This document shows positions 15,939-24,475 of a stretch of DNA of 64,000 bases, piece by piece. This stretch comes from Sulfurovum riftiae. GTDB taxonomy: Bacteria > Campylobacterota > Campylobacteria > Campylobacterales > Sulfurovaceae. Where the stretch lies: assembly GCF_001595645.1 (NCBI RefSeq), contig NZ_LNKT01000012.1, forward strand, positions 1-64,000, read 5' to 3'. Below the pieces are notes generated by a model that saw only the letters and a program-made list of their open reading frames with translations, did not search any database and had not been told where the DNA came from. A program made the translations under genes and the position numbers. The stretch's first letter is position 1. Every line of letters starts with the position of its first letter.

Positions 15939-16676
15939 CTATTTATAACGTGCGATATCTTTGGGTTCTTTTGCATTGAACTCATAATCAAGCAGCTTGA
16001 TCTTGGAGGAATGCAGAAGCACACGTTTGGACTGCGTACGGCTCCCGTACTGCTCATCTCCGATGACCGGATGCCCCACATGTGCCAGATGCACCCTTAT
16101 CTGATGCGTCCTTCCCGTACTGATCTCGATATGCACTTTGGATTTTTTTCCCTGCACCTCTTCGGGTTTGACAAGTGTATGGGCTTTTTTCCCGCGTACC
16201 GGGTCGATCATGGAGAAGGCTTTGCCTTTTTTGACCGTAAAGATAGGTTCATCGATCTCGATGTTCTCATAGATCACGCCATCCACCCATGCCACATAGT
16301 GTTTCTCGACCCGTCTGTTCTTGAACTCGTTGACCGCTCTTTTGATGAAATCCTCATTGCGCCCGAGCAGCAGTACCCCTGAAGTATCCCTGTCCAGTCT
16401 GTGCAGGAGTTCCGCGCCTTCGATGGCATCCTGTATCTCATAACTGTCCACCTGGGCCGGTTTGTTGATCGCTATAATATCCTCATCCTGATAGAGTATC
16501 TCTATATCCTCAGGGTACTCGATACGGAATTTCGTCTCCGTATTGATCTCCGCTCTTGCGATCCTGACCTTTCTGTCATCTACAAAGACCAGTCCTCTGT
16601 CGATCAACTCTTTTGCTTTTTTGTTGGAGATACCCTGCTGTTGTGCCAGTACCTTGTATGCTTTATCTGTAGCCAT
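15939..16676 (-). CDS. RluA-family pseudouridine synthase with S4 domain
   Basis: The 245-residue protein has an N-terminal S4 RNA-binding domain (GISNKKAKELIDRGLVFVDDRKV) and the pseudouridine synthase domain with LLHRLDRDTSGVLLLGR, where the HRLD aspartate is catalytic (about residue 94), plus STGRTHQIRVHLAHVGHPVIGD. The S4 domain separates it from the TruC-like gene at 7644 and points to an rRNA substrate such as 23S U955/2504/2580 or the 1911-1917 group. Its start overlaps the end of the yggU-like gene by 14 bp. Confidence 0.9.
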   Translation of the reverse strand: MATDKAYKVLAQQQGISNKKAKELIDRGLVFVDDRKVRIARAEINTETKFRIEYPEDIEILYQDEDIIAINKPAQVDSYEIQDAIEGAELLHRLDRDTSGVLLLGRNEDFIKRAVNEFKNRRVEKHYVAWVDGVIYENIEIDEPIFTVKKGKAFSMIDPVRGKKAHTLVKPEEVQGKKSKVHIEISTGRTHQIRVHLAHVGHPVIGDEQYGSRTQSKRVLLHSSKIKLLDYEFNAKEPKDIARYK

Positions 16677-16956
16677 TTGTTTCTATCCATTCTGTAAATT
16701 TTTCGGTAAGCGGGAATTCTATGATCTTGATCTTACTCTGCTGTCCTGATTTGAAAATTATATCACTTTTTGGGACTTTGAAACTTTTTGAGAGGAATTT
16801 CACAAGCTCTTTGTTCGCAGCACCCTCCACTGCCGGTGCTTTGATGCGTATCTTGATGGCATCCTCACCGTATATCTCGCAAAATTCATTTTTGCTGGCA
16901 GCGGGCTGCGCTTTGATACGCAAACTTACTTTTGAGTCTTTTATCTCATAGAACAT
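16663..16956 (-). CDS. DUF167/YggU-family protein
   Basis: The 97-residue protein matches the YggU/DUF167 fold: VSLRIKAQPAASKNEF, then DAIKIRIKAPAVEGAANKELVKFLSKSFKVPKSDI. The function of this small conserved family is not established. It overlaps the downstream pseudouridine synthase gene by 14 bp and is 11 bp from the gene upstream, so the three form one minus-strand operon. Confidence 0.92.
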   Translation of the reverse strand: MFYEIKDSKVSLRIKAQPAASKNEFCEIYGEDAIKIRIKAPAVEGAANKELVKFLSKSFKVPKSDIIFKSGQQSKIKIIEFPLTEKFTEWIETNGYR

Positions 16957-16967
16957 GGATCAGGCCT

Positions 16968-17669
16968 TCAGATCTCATGCGAAAAGACCTTGCCCATGAA
17001 CTCGAATCCCAGGTTCTCCTCCATGATCTCGCCGATACCCCGGGGGCCTCTGATCGTATAGGAGATCAGTGATTCAGAGATATCCTCGTTGTAAAGCGCT
17101 TTCAGTATCTCGACATACTCCTTTTTCAGATAGGGAGAGATACTCTCCAAATCTCTGAGTATATCGGCCCGGTATGCCTCCATAGGGTTCTCTTTTCCAT
17201 AATCGGCCTCAAGTTCCTCTTTGTCAATGTCATAGGTGGCTTCAAGCATTTTTCGGAAGATAAAATCTTCAAAATTCCTGGCATAGAACTCTGTTTCATC
17301 CATATCGTCCCAGATCAGCACCACAGGGTTCTCGCCTTCGATCTTCACATTCTGGTAAAAAGCATAGACGTTTCCTTCCGCCATCTTCCCGATAGGAATG
17401 AAATGGTGCTTCTCCACGTTCCACAGTTCCGGATACTTGAAATCAAGAAGCTGTGCAGGTGTCAACAGCTCGAAATCCAAACCGCCACTGTGCAGCAGTG
17501 CCGGGGGATGTTCTTTGATCTCAGGGTAGACATCTGCTGCCCAGCTCTTTCCTTTTTCCAAAGGCTCTTCAAAACCTCTCATCCAGTTCAGCATGCCCTC
17601 TTCCCACATTTTTTTGTACAGCGGGGGAAAGCTGTACGCATATTTCTCTTCTATGGTTTCGAGTTTCAT
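16968..17669 (-). CDS. SUKH (SMI1/KNR4)-like protein
   Basis: The protein starts at MKLETIEEKY (17669), giving 233 residues. The open frame extends further upstream only into a repeat element and was not used. The N-terminal two-thirds resembles the SUKH fold (SFPPLYKKMWEEG, then DFELLTPAQLLDF, HHFIPIGKMAEGNVYAFY, VLIWDDMDETEFYARNFEDFIFRKML). SUKH proteins often act as immunity proteins to secreted toxins, but none is visible nearby and the operon partners are housekeeping genes. The family call rests on pattern and is moderate. The C-terminal 80 residues are unassigned. Confidence 0.7.
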   Translation of the reverse strand: MKLETIEEKYAYSFPPLYKKMWEEGMLNWMRGFEEPLEKGKSWAADVYPEIKEHPPALLHSGGLDFELLTPAQLLDFKYPELWNVEKHHFIPIGKMAEGNVYAFYQNVKIEGENPVVLIWDDMDETEFYARNFEDFIFRKMLEATYDIDKEELEADYGKENPMEAYRADILRDLESISPYLKKEYVEILKALYNEDISESLISYTIRGPRGIGEIMEENLGFEFMGKVFSHEI

Positions 17670-17686
17670 CCGTGATATCCTTGCGA

Positions 17687-17958
17687 TATTACTCCACCAG
17701 GTAAATATCTTAATTTTTGATGCAGTGATTTCGTTCATAATCAAGGCGGATTTTTGCAGGACTCGCCAAAGCGAATTCAAAAAAATTCAACGCAGAGTAT
17801 AGGCGAAAGCACTGCACCCTTCGGGGAGAATGCAAAGAAGCAATCTGCAGGCAAAAAAATCTTTGAATTGACTACGGCCAGTCCTACAGATTTTTTCACT
17901 TACATCTCACTCCTTTGCGTTCTCTCAAAAGTTAAGATATCTACCTGGTAGAGTAATA
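17687..17958. mobile_element. MITE-like element with 25-28-bp terminal inverted repeats
   Basis: The stretch 17670-18069 has no gene. Within it, 17686-17713 and 17932-17959 are inverted copies matching at 26 of 28 positions (core ACCAGGTAAATATCTTAA against ACCAGGTAGATATCTTAA). Inner inverted segments TGCAGGACT (17755-17763) and AGTCCTACA (17880-17888) extend the fold-back. TA dinucleotides at both ends fit a TA target duplication of the IS630/Tc1-mariner type. There is no transposase frame. The insertion sits 17 bp before the SUKH-like start codon. Confidence 0.75.
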
Positions 17959-17980
17959 TTTTTGCTAACAATAGCAAAAA
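17959..17980. other. Hairpin beside the MITE-like element
   Basis: TTTTTGCTA and TAGCAAAAA form a 9-bp stem with a 4-base loop, with an A or T tract on each side. It could be a bidirectional terminator shielding the glycine-zipper gene. Confidence 0.45.
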
Positions 17981-18026
17981 ATACTTAACAAGCGAAAAAT
18001 AATGAAAATCCTGCCAAATTTTATGA

Positions 18027-18032
18027 TACAAT
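18027..18032 (+). promoter_or_regulatory. Putative -10 box of the glycine-zipper lipoprotein gene
   Basis: TACAAT about 38 bp upstream of the ATG at 18070. Confidence 0.4.
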
Positions 18033-18069
18033 TAAAATGTATATAAAAACCAAAACGGAGGTAACCCCG

Positions 18070-18372
18070 ATGAAAAAAACACATTTAGCAATATTGTCTG
18101 TTGCCAGCATCTCACTGATCGCAATGACAGGCTGTGCATCGACCGGAACAAGCAAGACAACGGATGGTGCATTGATCGGTGCGGCAGGCGGTGCACTGAT
18201 AGGACAGGCGATCGGCCGTAACACAGGTTCCACGCTGGCAGGTGCTGCGATCGGTGGACTCGCAGGTGCAGCGATCGGTAACAATGAAGAGAAGAAAGAC
18301 AGACGCTACTACAGAGATGAGCGTGGATACACTTACTATATCGGCAGTGACGGAAGACGTTATTACCAGTAA
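18070..18372 (+). CDS. Glycine-zipper outer-membrane lipoprotein
   Basis: The start at 18070 is chosen because GGAGGT lies 9 bases upstream and the protein then begins with a lipoprotein signal (MKKTHLAILSVASISLIAMTGC, split here as MKKTHLAIL and ISLIAMTGC). The 100-residue product has a glycine-zipper two-helix segment (LIGAAGGALIGQAIG and LAGAAIGGLAGAAIG, about residues 37-75) and a short tyrosine-rich C-terminus (RYYRDERGYTYYIG). Such proteins (SlyB/OsmB/17-kDa antigen type) stabilise the cell envelope under stress. Confidence 0.88.
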   Translation: MKKTHLAILSVASISLIAMTGCASTGTSKTTDGALIGAAGGALIGQAIGRNTGSTLAGAAIGGLAGAAIGNNEEKKDRRYYRDERGYTYYIGSDGRRYYQ

Positions 18373-18377
18373 AAAAG

Positions 18378-18395
18378 CGGTGGGTCTGCCCACCG
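18378..18395 (+). terminator. Hairpin downstream of the glycine-zipper gene
   Basis: CGGTGGG and CCCACCG form a 7-bp stem with loop TCTG six bases after the stop codon. A second stem AAGATGA/TCATCTT follows at 18413-18436. Neither has a U tract. The first stem resembles the REP-like hairpin at 27714. Confidence 0.45.
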
Positions 18396-18595
18396 GAACT
18401 ATTTCTCATTTGAAGATGATAGAGTAGTGTCATCTTAGACATTCTCTTTTCAAAAACTGCTTTTATACATAACAATTTTTCCTCTTTAGCTTGTCATTTT
18501 AGGAGCAATAAACAAAATTACAAAATGCTCTTTTACCCCTGAATCGCATCATTCACATTTTATAAATATTTAAGTCGGAAAGGACTATCATAAAA

Positions 18596-18601
18596 TATAA
18601 T
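18596..18601 (+). promoter_or_regulatory. Putative -10 box of the TPR-phosphoesterase-chitinase operon
   Basis: TATAAT 25 bp upstream of the ATG at 18627, followed by a strong GAGGAGAG ribosome-binding site. Confidence 0.55.
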
Positions 18602-18626
18602 AGGTACTTGAATAGAGGAGAGAAAA

Positions 18627-19121
18627 ATGAAAAAGATCTTTATCACGATCCTTCTTCTTATTTTACTGCAACCAGCGGTTTTTGCAGAGGAAACGGATCA
18701 TTTGGAACAGGGAAAAGCCCATTTCAAGAACGGCTTTTATCGATTGACCCCCAAACATCGTCAAGCTGAAGCAACACAGGAATATACACAGGCGATACAC
18801 GAATTCAAAAAAGTGATCACGGTCCATCCCAATAACAAAGATGCCTATCGGTATCTCGGTCGGGTCTACAGTGTGCAACATATGCCGGCCAAGGCTGCTG
18901 AAGCTTACCTGAAAGTGGTCGAATTGGATCCTCAGGAGGTAGATACCTATATTCTTGCAGCAGTGGAACTTATCGGGTCACAGCAGTATGATAAAGCGAT
19001 TCAAACACTACAGGCTGCAAAAGAACACACCGGCAACAAATCCGTACTTCAGAAAATCGATGTGTATATAAACAGGATCGAAGTTTATCGTAATGATAAG
19101 GAGGTATCAGATGTCAAGTAG
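18627..19121 (+). CDS. Secreted TPR-repeat protein
   Basis: The 164-residue protein has a signal peptide (MKKIFITILLLILLQPAVFA) and three tetratricopeptide repeats between about residues 45 and 150 (EYTQAIHEFKKVITVHPNNKDAYRYLG, then AAEAYLKVVELDPQEVDTYILAA and DKAIQTLQAAKE, quoted in parts). It probably serves as a periplasmic scaffold. It is the first gene of the operon and overlaps the next start codon by 11 bp, so its product is probably made together with the exported phosphoesterase and chitinase-like proteins. Confidence 0.88.
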   Translation: MKKIFITILLLILLQPAVFAEETDHLEQGKAHFKNGFYRLTPKHRQAEATQEYTQAIHEFKKVITVHPNNKDAYRYLGRVYSVQHMPAKAAEAYLKVVELDPQEVDTYILAAVELIGSQQYDKAIQTLQAAKEHTGNKSVLQKIDVYINRIEVYRNDKEVSDVK

Positions 19122-21408
19122 CAGAACAAGAAACTGGCGAAATACTTTATCAAGCATGGGGATAGCTCTGGTCATATTCAGCAGTATAGCTGGGTGGGCC
19201 GGTGATCCGACATCCGCTGCTTATTGTCAGGAAAATGACAGGATCTTCTGGTTTGTCACCATTACCGATACCCATATAGGGACAAGCGGAAGCCAGGATA
19301 CAGACAATCTGAGCTGGGTCGTACATGAGGGTAAAAATGTCATTAACCCTTCTTTCATCATTTTGGCCGGTGATATCACGGATTCCACCGATGGCAATTT
19401 GCTGGGGTACCCGAACGGCCCTTATCAAAGTGAATGGGACCAGTACAGAGCAACGCTTGATATGGCCCATACAGGCATCAATGCAGGCAATTTTTTTGAT
19501 ATCCCGGGCAACCATGATGCCTACAGTGATGCCGATTTCAGTTATTACCTGAACAACTCTGTACAAGGGTCGGCAACAGGTAGAACACAGGTTTCATGGA
19601 CACGCCAGTTTTCTTACGGTACATACCACTTTTTGGGGGTAAACACTTCGGCGAATGACGGTTCAGCCTTCAGCCTCTTTTTCCCTTACGGAGACTATGC
19701 AGGACTGGATACGGCAGAACTCTCTTATATCGGATCCGAACTTGCACTCCACTCTGATGCCGAACTGACCTTTATTTTCGGGCATCACCCAATGAAAGCC
19801 ACAGGCAATTCGGAAGATACCTGGATCTTTTACGGAGCATCAGAACTTGCTTCCCTCATGGAGAGTTACGGGGTTTCATCCTATCTTTACGGGCATACAC
19901 ACCGTTTCAGCGAATCATTCTTTACCGGGGATGTTGAGTATGAAACTGCTACACCTTATCAGATCGCTCCTGGCGTATTCTATACCAACATTGCCTCACT
20001 GGGCAAGTCAAGTGACAACCATTTCAATATTACAGCTGTCGACTGCAACGGTATCTCCATGGTAACCCGGGCTATCGGGATCTGGCCAGCGGTGATCATC
20101 ACTGCTCCAATGGACAGAAATCTTGGAAAACCTGCAAATCCCCTGCTGCAATATACCGTACCGAACGGTCCGGGCAATCCTCTGCGGGCATTGCTGTTCG
20201 ATCCCGATACATCGGTCTGTACGGCAGAGTATCGCATTGACGGTTCACCTATATGGCATCCTATGGACAGAGTACCGGCAAATCCGAATCTCTGGGAAGG
20301 GTCATGGGATTCATCGGGCCTCAGCGAGGGTGACCATATTATTGAAGTGCGTGCAACCGGGTCGGAAGGTACGATCCGGACAGATTCGGTCACAGTCTAT
20401 GTGGAGGGAGAATCCTCAGTTCCCTATGTGGACCAGTTTGTTTCCGGAGAGGTCCCGGTTTCGGGAACAGTTTCGAACAGCTTCTCGGATACTGCAACAC
20501 TTGACGGCATATACGAGACGATAACCGAACGGGTTTCCGTAGGGAAACCTTCCAAACGCTACAGCTACCTTGAACATATCTGGACCATTCCGGTAGAGGC
20601 GGGTACGACCATGACGTTTTTTGCCCAGCTGCAGCCAAGTGCCTCAATGGATGGGGATGCTTTTGCGTTTGCCTATTCAACAGATAATGTCCATTATACA
20701 CCGATGTTTACAACTTCAGGCCCGGACCTGATGCAATACAGTGCCAACCTGCCTGCATCCATTAACGGTACACTCTATATCAAGGTAACCGATACCGACC
20801 GTACAGCAGGCAATAAAGCACTTGATTCTATTGCTGTGGATCATCTCTATGTCCGTACCGGATTTGAAGCAGGTGAAGTACCGGCTTCTCCATCCGGATT
20901 GACGGCCACAGCAGTTTCAAGCACACAGATCAATCTTTCCTGGAACGACAACTCCGACAATGAGTTCGGTTTCAGGATCGAGCGTCTCGATGCATCCGGC
21001 TGGATTGAAGCAGGTATCGTGGGAGCCGATGTTCAAACGTACGCCGATACGGGACTGCAGCCGTCAACAGCATACACTTACCGGGTCAGTGCCTATAACA
21101 ACAATGGTGATTCCGCCTATTCCAATGAATCTACGGCAACAACAGAGGCAGGAGCTGCCATTTCACTTGACGTTCAGACCAGCAAAGTTCGCGGAAGCTA
21201 TATCGCAGATATTGCATGGAGCGATGCAACATCAGACAGTGTGGATATCTACAAAAACGGTGCTCTGCTGACCACAGTGGCAAACAGCATCAGCGGAAAC
21301 AACAGCTATAGTGATCCGCTGGGTAAAAAACCTTCGGGAAGCTATACATATCAAGTATGTGAAGCGTCAAGCAGCAACTGTTCGGAGACGGTGACTGTCA
21401 GCTTTTAA
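19111..21408 (+). CDS. Exported metallophosphoesterase with Ig-like and fibronectin type III domains
   Basis: The start at 19111 follows AAGGAGG; it gives 765 residues. After a signal peptide (about 1-35) comes a calcineurin-like phosphoesterase domain (about 40-310) with all metal motifs: TDTHIG, AGDITD, GNHD, GHHP and GHTH. An Ig-like region follows (about 325-430, APMDRNLGKP to VTVYVEG), then a beta-rich module (435-590), a fibronectin type III domain (about 590-680, PSGLTATAVSSTQINLSWND) and a second one at the end. The domain order resembles TMEM62-type phosphoesterases. Substrate unknown. It overlaps the TPR gene and is 27 bp from the GH18 gene. Confidence 0.9.
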   Translation: MSSSRTRNWRNTLSSMGIALVIFSSIAGWAGDPTSAAYCQENDRIFWFVTITDTHIGTSGSQDTDNLSWVVHEGKNVINPSFIILAGDITDSTDGNLLGYPNGPYQSEWDQYRATLDMAHTGINAGNFFDIPGNHDAYSDADFSYYLNNSVQGSATGRTQVSWTRQFSYGTYHFLGVNTSANDGSAFSLFFPYGDYAGLDTAELSYIGSELALHSDAELTFIFGHHPMKATGNSEDTWIFYGASELASLMESYGVSSYLYGHTHRFSESFFTGDVEYETATPYQIAPGVFYTNIASLGKSSDNHFNITAVDCNGISMVTRAIGIWPAVIITAPMDRNLGKPANPLLQYTVPNGPGNPLRALLFDPDTSVCTAEYRIDGSPIWHPMDRVPANPNLWEGSWDSSGLSEGDHIIEVRATGSEGTIRTDSVTVYVEGESSVPYVDQFVSGEVPVSGTVSNSFSDTATLDGIYETITERVSVGKPSKRYSYLEHIWTIPVEAGTTMTFFAQLQPSASMDGDAFAFAYSTDNVHYTPMFTTSGPDLMQYSANLPASINGTLYIKVTDTDRTAGNKALDSIAVDHLYVRTGFEAGEVPASPSGLTATAVSSTQINLSWNDNSDNEFGFRIERLDASGWIEAGIVGADVQTYADTGLQPSTAYTYRVSAYNNNGDSAYSNESTATTEAGAAISLDVQTSKVRGSYIADIAWSDATSDSVDIYKNGALLTTVANSISGNNSYSDPLGKKPSGSYTYQVCEASSSNCSETVTVSF

Positions 21409-21435
21409 CGTTAATTGTATGAAAAGGAGATAAAC

Positions 21436-23151
21436 ATGAATGCAAAGAACATAATGAAGATATCATTTCTGGCAAGCATACTGCTACTGTTGATGCTGCC
21501 CGCGGCTCTGCAGGCCAGAGGAGCACCTGTCTCTGTGCTGACAAGCGAAGTCTCCGGTAGCGGTTCAATAAACCCTTCCGGCGGAACCTACAAAAAGAAC
21601 AATATGGTGCCCATCGAAGCGATCGCTGATACCGGTTGGCATTTTGATCACTGGGAGGGTGACCTGAGCGGTTCCGATAATCCAACCACCATCAGAATGA
21701 CTTCCGATAAACATGTTATCGCCTTTTTTAGTGAAGACACTGTACCTGGGGAATATACACTGACAAGCAGTGTCATCGGAAATGGTTCCATATCATTTGA
21801 TCCATCAGGAGGGATTTACCCGGAAGGCACATCGGTTCAGCTGCAGGCAAATCCGGCAGCAGGATGGGAGTTTTCATTCTGGGAAGGGGACCTCACCGGT
21901 TCTGCCAACCCGGCAACCATTACCATGGATACCAATAAGCAGATCACGGCACACTTTACCGAAGAAGGAACTCCTCCGCCGGCAGCAGGAAAAGAGGTGG
22001 TCGGATACTTCATCCAATGGGGTGTCTACCGTCGTGATTATCATGTCAAGAATATCGTTACCAGCGGATCTTCCGATACACTGACCATCATCAACTATGC
22101 CTTCGCAGGTATCGGTGATGATCTCAAGTGTAAGATCCTAGATCCTTATGCGGATTACAACAATCGCTACGATGCTGACGAAAGTGTGGATGGGATCGCC
22201 GATACTGTGGCACAGCCCTTGAAAGGTAACTTCAATCAGCTTAAAAAGCTCAAGGCCATGTATCCGAATATCAAAGTAATGATCTCGATCGGGGGATGGA
22301 GCGAATCAGATAAATTCTCGGATGCCGCCCTTCCAGAGAATAGGGAAGCTTTTGTAAACTCATGCATCAATATGTTCATTCAAGGTAATTTTGACCCTGC
22401 GAACGGTGTAGTGGACCCCGGGGTCTTTGACGGTATAGACATTGACTGGGAATATCCGGGAGCATGTGGGGCAACCTGTAATTTCCGGCCGGAGGATACC
22501 CAGAACTTCACAGCCCTGATGGCAGAGTTCCGCAGACAGCTTGACACCATAGATCCAAACCTTTTGTTAAGTGTGGCAACACCGGCATCTGAGGAGTATT
22601 ATCAAAAAATAGAGCTGGGTCAGATCCATCAATATCTGAACTGGATCAATCTCATGGCCTATGATTTCCACGGGAGCTGGGAGAAGAACGGTCCGACCAA
22701 TCACCATGCCAATCTTTATGCATCAGCCTCCGATCCATTTTCCCCTTCACTGTCGGCAGATACCGCAATACAGGGGTACCTGACAGCTGGTGTGCCTGCT
22801 GACAAACTTATACTTGGATTGCCTTTTTACGGACGGGGATGGGCCTCGGTGACCAATGAAAACAATGGGCTCTACCAATATGCCGGCCGCATACCGAAAG
22901 GTACATGGGAAAAAGGGATCGAAGACTACAAGGTTCTTAAGAACAAAGGCTATCCCGGTTTCTGGGATGAGGAAACCCAGGCTTACTGGATATTCAACGG
23001 CAATACATTCTGGACCTATGACAACACACAGTCTATAGCAGCAAAAACATCCTATATCAATGATCTTGGTCTTGGAGGAGTGATGTTCTGGGAACTAAGT
23101 GGAGACGATACTGAAGGGACACTTATACATGCCATAGGCTCAGGACTGTAG
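21436..23151 (+). CDS. Secreted GH18 glycosidase, chitinase-like, with two InlB-type repeats
   Basis: The start at 21436 follows AAAAGGAG; it gives 571 residues. After a signal peptide (about 1-27) there are two beta-repeat modules of the bacterial InlB/Flg_new type (about 35-98 and 102-170, each with a WHFDHWEGDLSGS-like core), then a GH18 TIM barrel (about 185-570). The barrel has SIGGW and the complete catalytic motif DGIDIDWE, plus the later MAYDFHGSW and FYGRGW segments of true chitinases. This fits an active chitin-degrading or peptidoglycan-type enzyme outside the cell. A terminator follows at 23180. Confidence 0.94.
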   Translation: MNAKNIMKISFLASILLLLMLPAALQARGAPVSVLTSEVSGSGSINPSGGTYKKNNMVPIEAIADTGWHFDHWEGDLSGSDNPTTIRMTSDKHVIAFFSEDTVPGEYTLTSSVIGNGSISFDPSGGIYPEGTSVQLQANPAAGWEFSFWEGDLTGSANPATITMDTNKQITAHFTEEGTPPPAAGKEVVGYFIQWGVYRRDYHVKNIVTSGSSDTLTIINYAFAGIGDDLKCKILDPYADYNNRYDADESVDGIADTVAQPLKGNFNQLKKLKAMYPNIKVMISIGGWSESDKFSDAALPENREAFVNSCINMFIQGNFDPANGVVDPGVFDGIDIDWEYPGACGATCNFRPEDTQNFTALMAEFRRQLDTIDPNLLLSVATPASEEYYQKIELGQIHQYLNWINLMAYDFHGSWEKNGPTNHHANLYASASDPFSPSLSADTAIQGYLTAGVPADKLILGLPFYGRGWASVTNENNGLYQYAGRIPKGTWEKGIEDYKVLKNKGYPGFWDEETQAYWIFNGNTFWTYDNTQSIAAKTSYINDLGLGGVMFWELSGDDTEGTLIHAIGSGL

Positions 23152-23179
23152 TAGCAAGCGAAGCCTGACAGAATTGGCA

Positions 23180-23204
23180 GAAAGGGAGAGGACTCCTCCC
23201 TTTC
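23180..23204 (+). terminator. Terminator of the chitinase operon
   Basis: GAAAGGGAG and CTCCCTTTC form a 9-bp stem with a 7-base loop, followed by TTTTG, 29 bp past the stop codon. Confidence 0.7.
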
Positions 23205-23220
23205 TTTTGATATAACAAAC

Positions 23221-24390
23221 CTATAAAACCTCTCTCAAACTCTCAACAATAGGTGAAATATCTGTTCTGTGTTTCAATGTTGTTGGCTTCAACAGAGCAT
23301 GCTGCAGGAGCCTTCGGGAAAGATTTGATGCTTCCACTACGGCAATGCCTTCTATCGCTTTGAAAATATCTTTTTGGTTGAAGTAGTGTTTTCCAGAGAT
23401 GATCTTGCATCCGAACTGTGCCGCTTCTGCTGCATTGTGTCCCCCTATAGGTTCAAAAGCACCCCCGAGTATCACAAGATCGGAGATGGCATAGAGATTG
23501 ACCAGTTCCCCCAGTACATCGACGACTACGATATCGCTGTGTATCTCACTGTTTTCCGAGTACCTTTGCATACTCAGACCATGTCTCTTGCTGAACGCTT
23601 CGGTCATGTCTGCCACTTTGTCAAAACGTTCCGGATGTCTTGGGACCAGAAGCAGTTTGACATTTCCCTCCTGTTCTTTCAGCGAAAGATATGCCTTCAG
23701 TATAAGATCTTCTTCTCCCCCATGTGTACTTGCACCGCAGACGATCATCCCCTCAGGTTTGGGCAATTTCTTCGTAGGCTGAGGCAGTGTGGAGAGTTTG
23801 ATATTTCCCATCACTTTTACATTTTTGGCACCCAACATCTCCAGACGCTCTTTGTCCGTCTCTGTCTGTGCATACACTTCATCGATATGTTTGAATATCT
23901 GCTGGTAAAGCCATGAGATCTTCTGATACTTTGGAAAGGAACGGTCACTCATACGCGCATTGATAAGCAGTGTCTTTGCTCCCCGCTTTTTTGCAAGTGC
24001 AAAGAGCAGGTACCAGAATTCCGCTTCCATGACCACCAATGCCTTTTGGGGTTTCATCCAGAAAAAAAGCAGCGGTTCAAACGGGAGGTAGCGTGACTCT
24101 TCAGTATATTCCGAAATGGCACTGAAACCTGTCTGTGTTGTCGTACTCATTCGCAATGATCCCTGGGGCAAAGCATCGACCAGCGGTTTGATCGCTTTGG
24201 CCTCTCCGAAACTGCAGGAGTGGAACCAGATGCCGTCTGGCTTCAGCGGGGCATTGTTCCAAAGGAAAAAACGTGCAGGAATGGAGCGTCGGTATTTGGA
24301 TTTAAAAGAGAAAAGAAATAAGAATGGAATGGCTAAAAAATAGATAAGAAAAGATGCTACCGAATAGAAAAAAAAGAACAAATACTTCAT
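23221..24390 (-). CDS. waaA: 3-deoxy-D-manno-octulosonic acid transferase WaaA (KdtA)
   Basis: WaaA adds Kdo to lipid A at the inner membrane. The start at 24390 (MKYLFFFFYS) gives 389 residues and begins with the expected membrane anchor; the open frame extends upstream only through a REP-like pair. The GT30 N-terminal domain (FHSCSFGEAKAIKPL, LINARMSDRSF) and the C-terminal nucleotide-binding half (KVMGNIKLS, ICGASTHGGEEDLIL, RHPERFDKV, GGAFEPIGGHNAAEAAQFG) are complete. Gene order with the flgZ-like, nif3-like and glyQ genes matches H. pylori. Confidence 0.94.
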   Translation of the reverse strand: MKYLFFFFYSVASFLIYFLAIPFLFLFSFKSKYRRSIPARFFLWNNAPLKPDGIWFHSCSFGEAKAIKPLVDALPQGSLRMSTTTQTGFSAISEYTEESRYLPFEPLLFFWMKPQKALVVMEAEFWYLLFALAKKRGAKTLLINARMSDRSFPKYQKISWLYQQIFKHIDEVYAQTETDKERLEMLGAKNVKVMGNIKLSTLPQPTKKLPKPEGMIVCGASTHGGEEDLILKAYLSLKEQEGNVKLLLVPRHPERFDKVADMTEAFSKRHGLSMQRYSENSEIHSDIVVVDVLGELVNLYAISDLVILGGAFEPIGGHNAAEAAQFGCKIISGKHYFNQKDIFKAIEGIAVVEASNLSRRLLQHALLKPTTLKHRTDISPIVESLREVL

Positions 24391-24404
24391 TTTCACTCCA
24401 TTCC

Positions 24405-24471
24405 GTAGGGGTCGGTTCGCCGACCATCTAAACAGGTCTTGTTGATAGTAAGGTCGGTGAACCGGCCCTAC
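24405..24471. repeat. REP-like inverted pair, copy 4
   Basis: GTAGGGGTCGGTTCGCCGACC at one end (given here as GTAGGGG and GTCGGTTCGCCGAC) and GGTCGGTGAACCGGCCCTAC at the other, 67 bp overall. It lies between the flgZ-like gene and waaA. Confidence 0.75.
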
Positions 24472-24475
24472 ACTA

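Noticed and set aside
16968-17669. Toxin-immunity module around the SUKH-like gene
   Set aside because: Neighbours are a pseudouridine synthase and YggU; no polymorphic toxin or secretion signal is visible.
17670-17780. N-terminal extension of the SUKH-like gene
   Set aside because: The extra 37 codons fall in the terminal inverted repeat of the MITE-like element.
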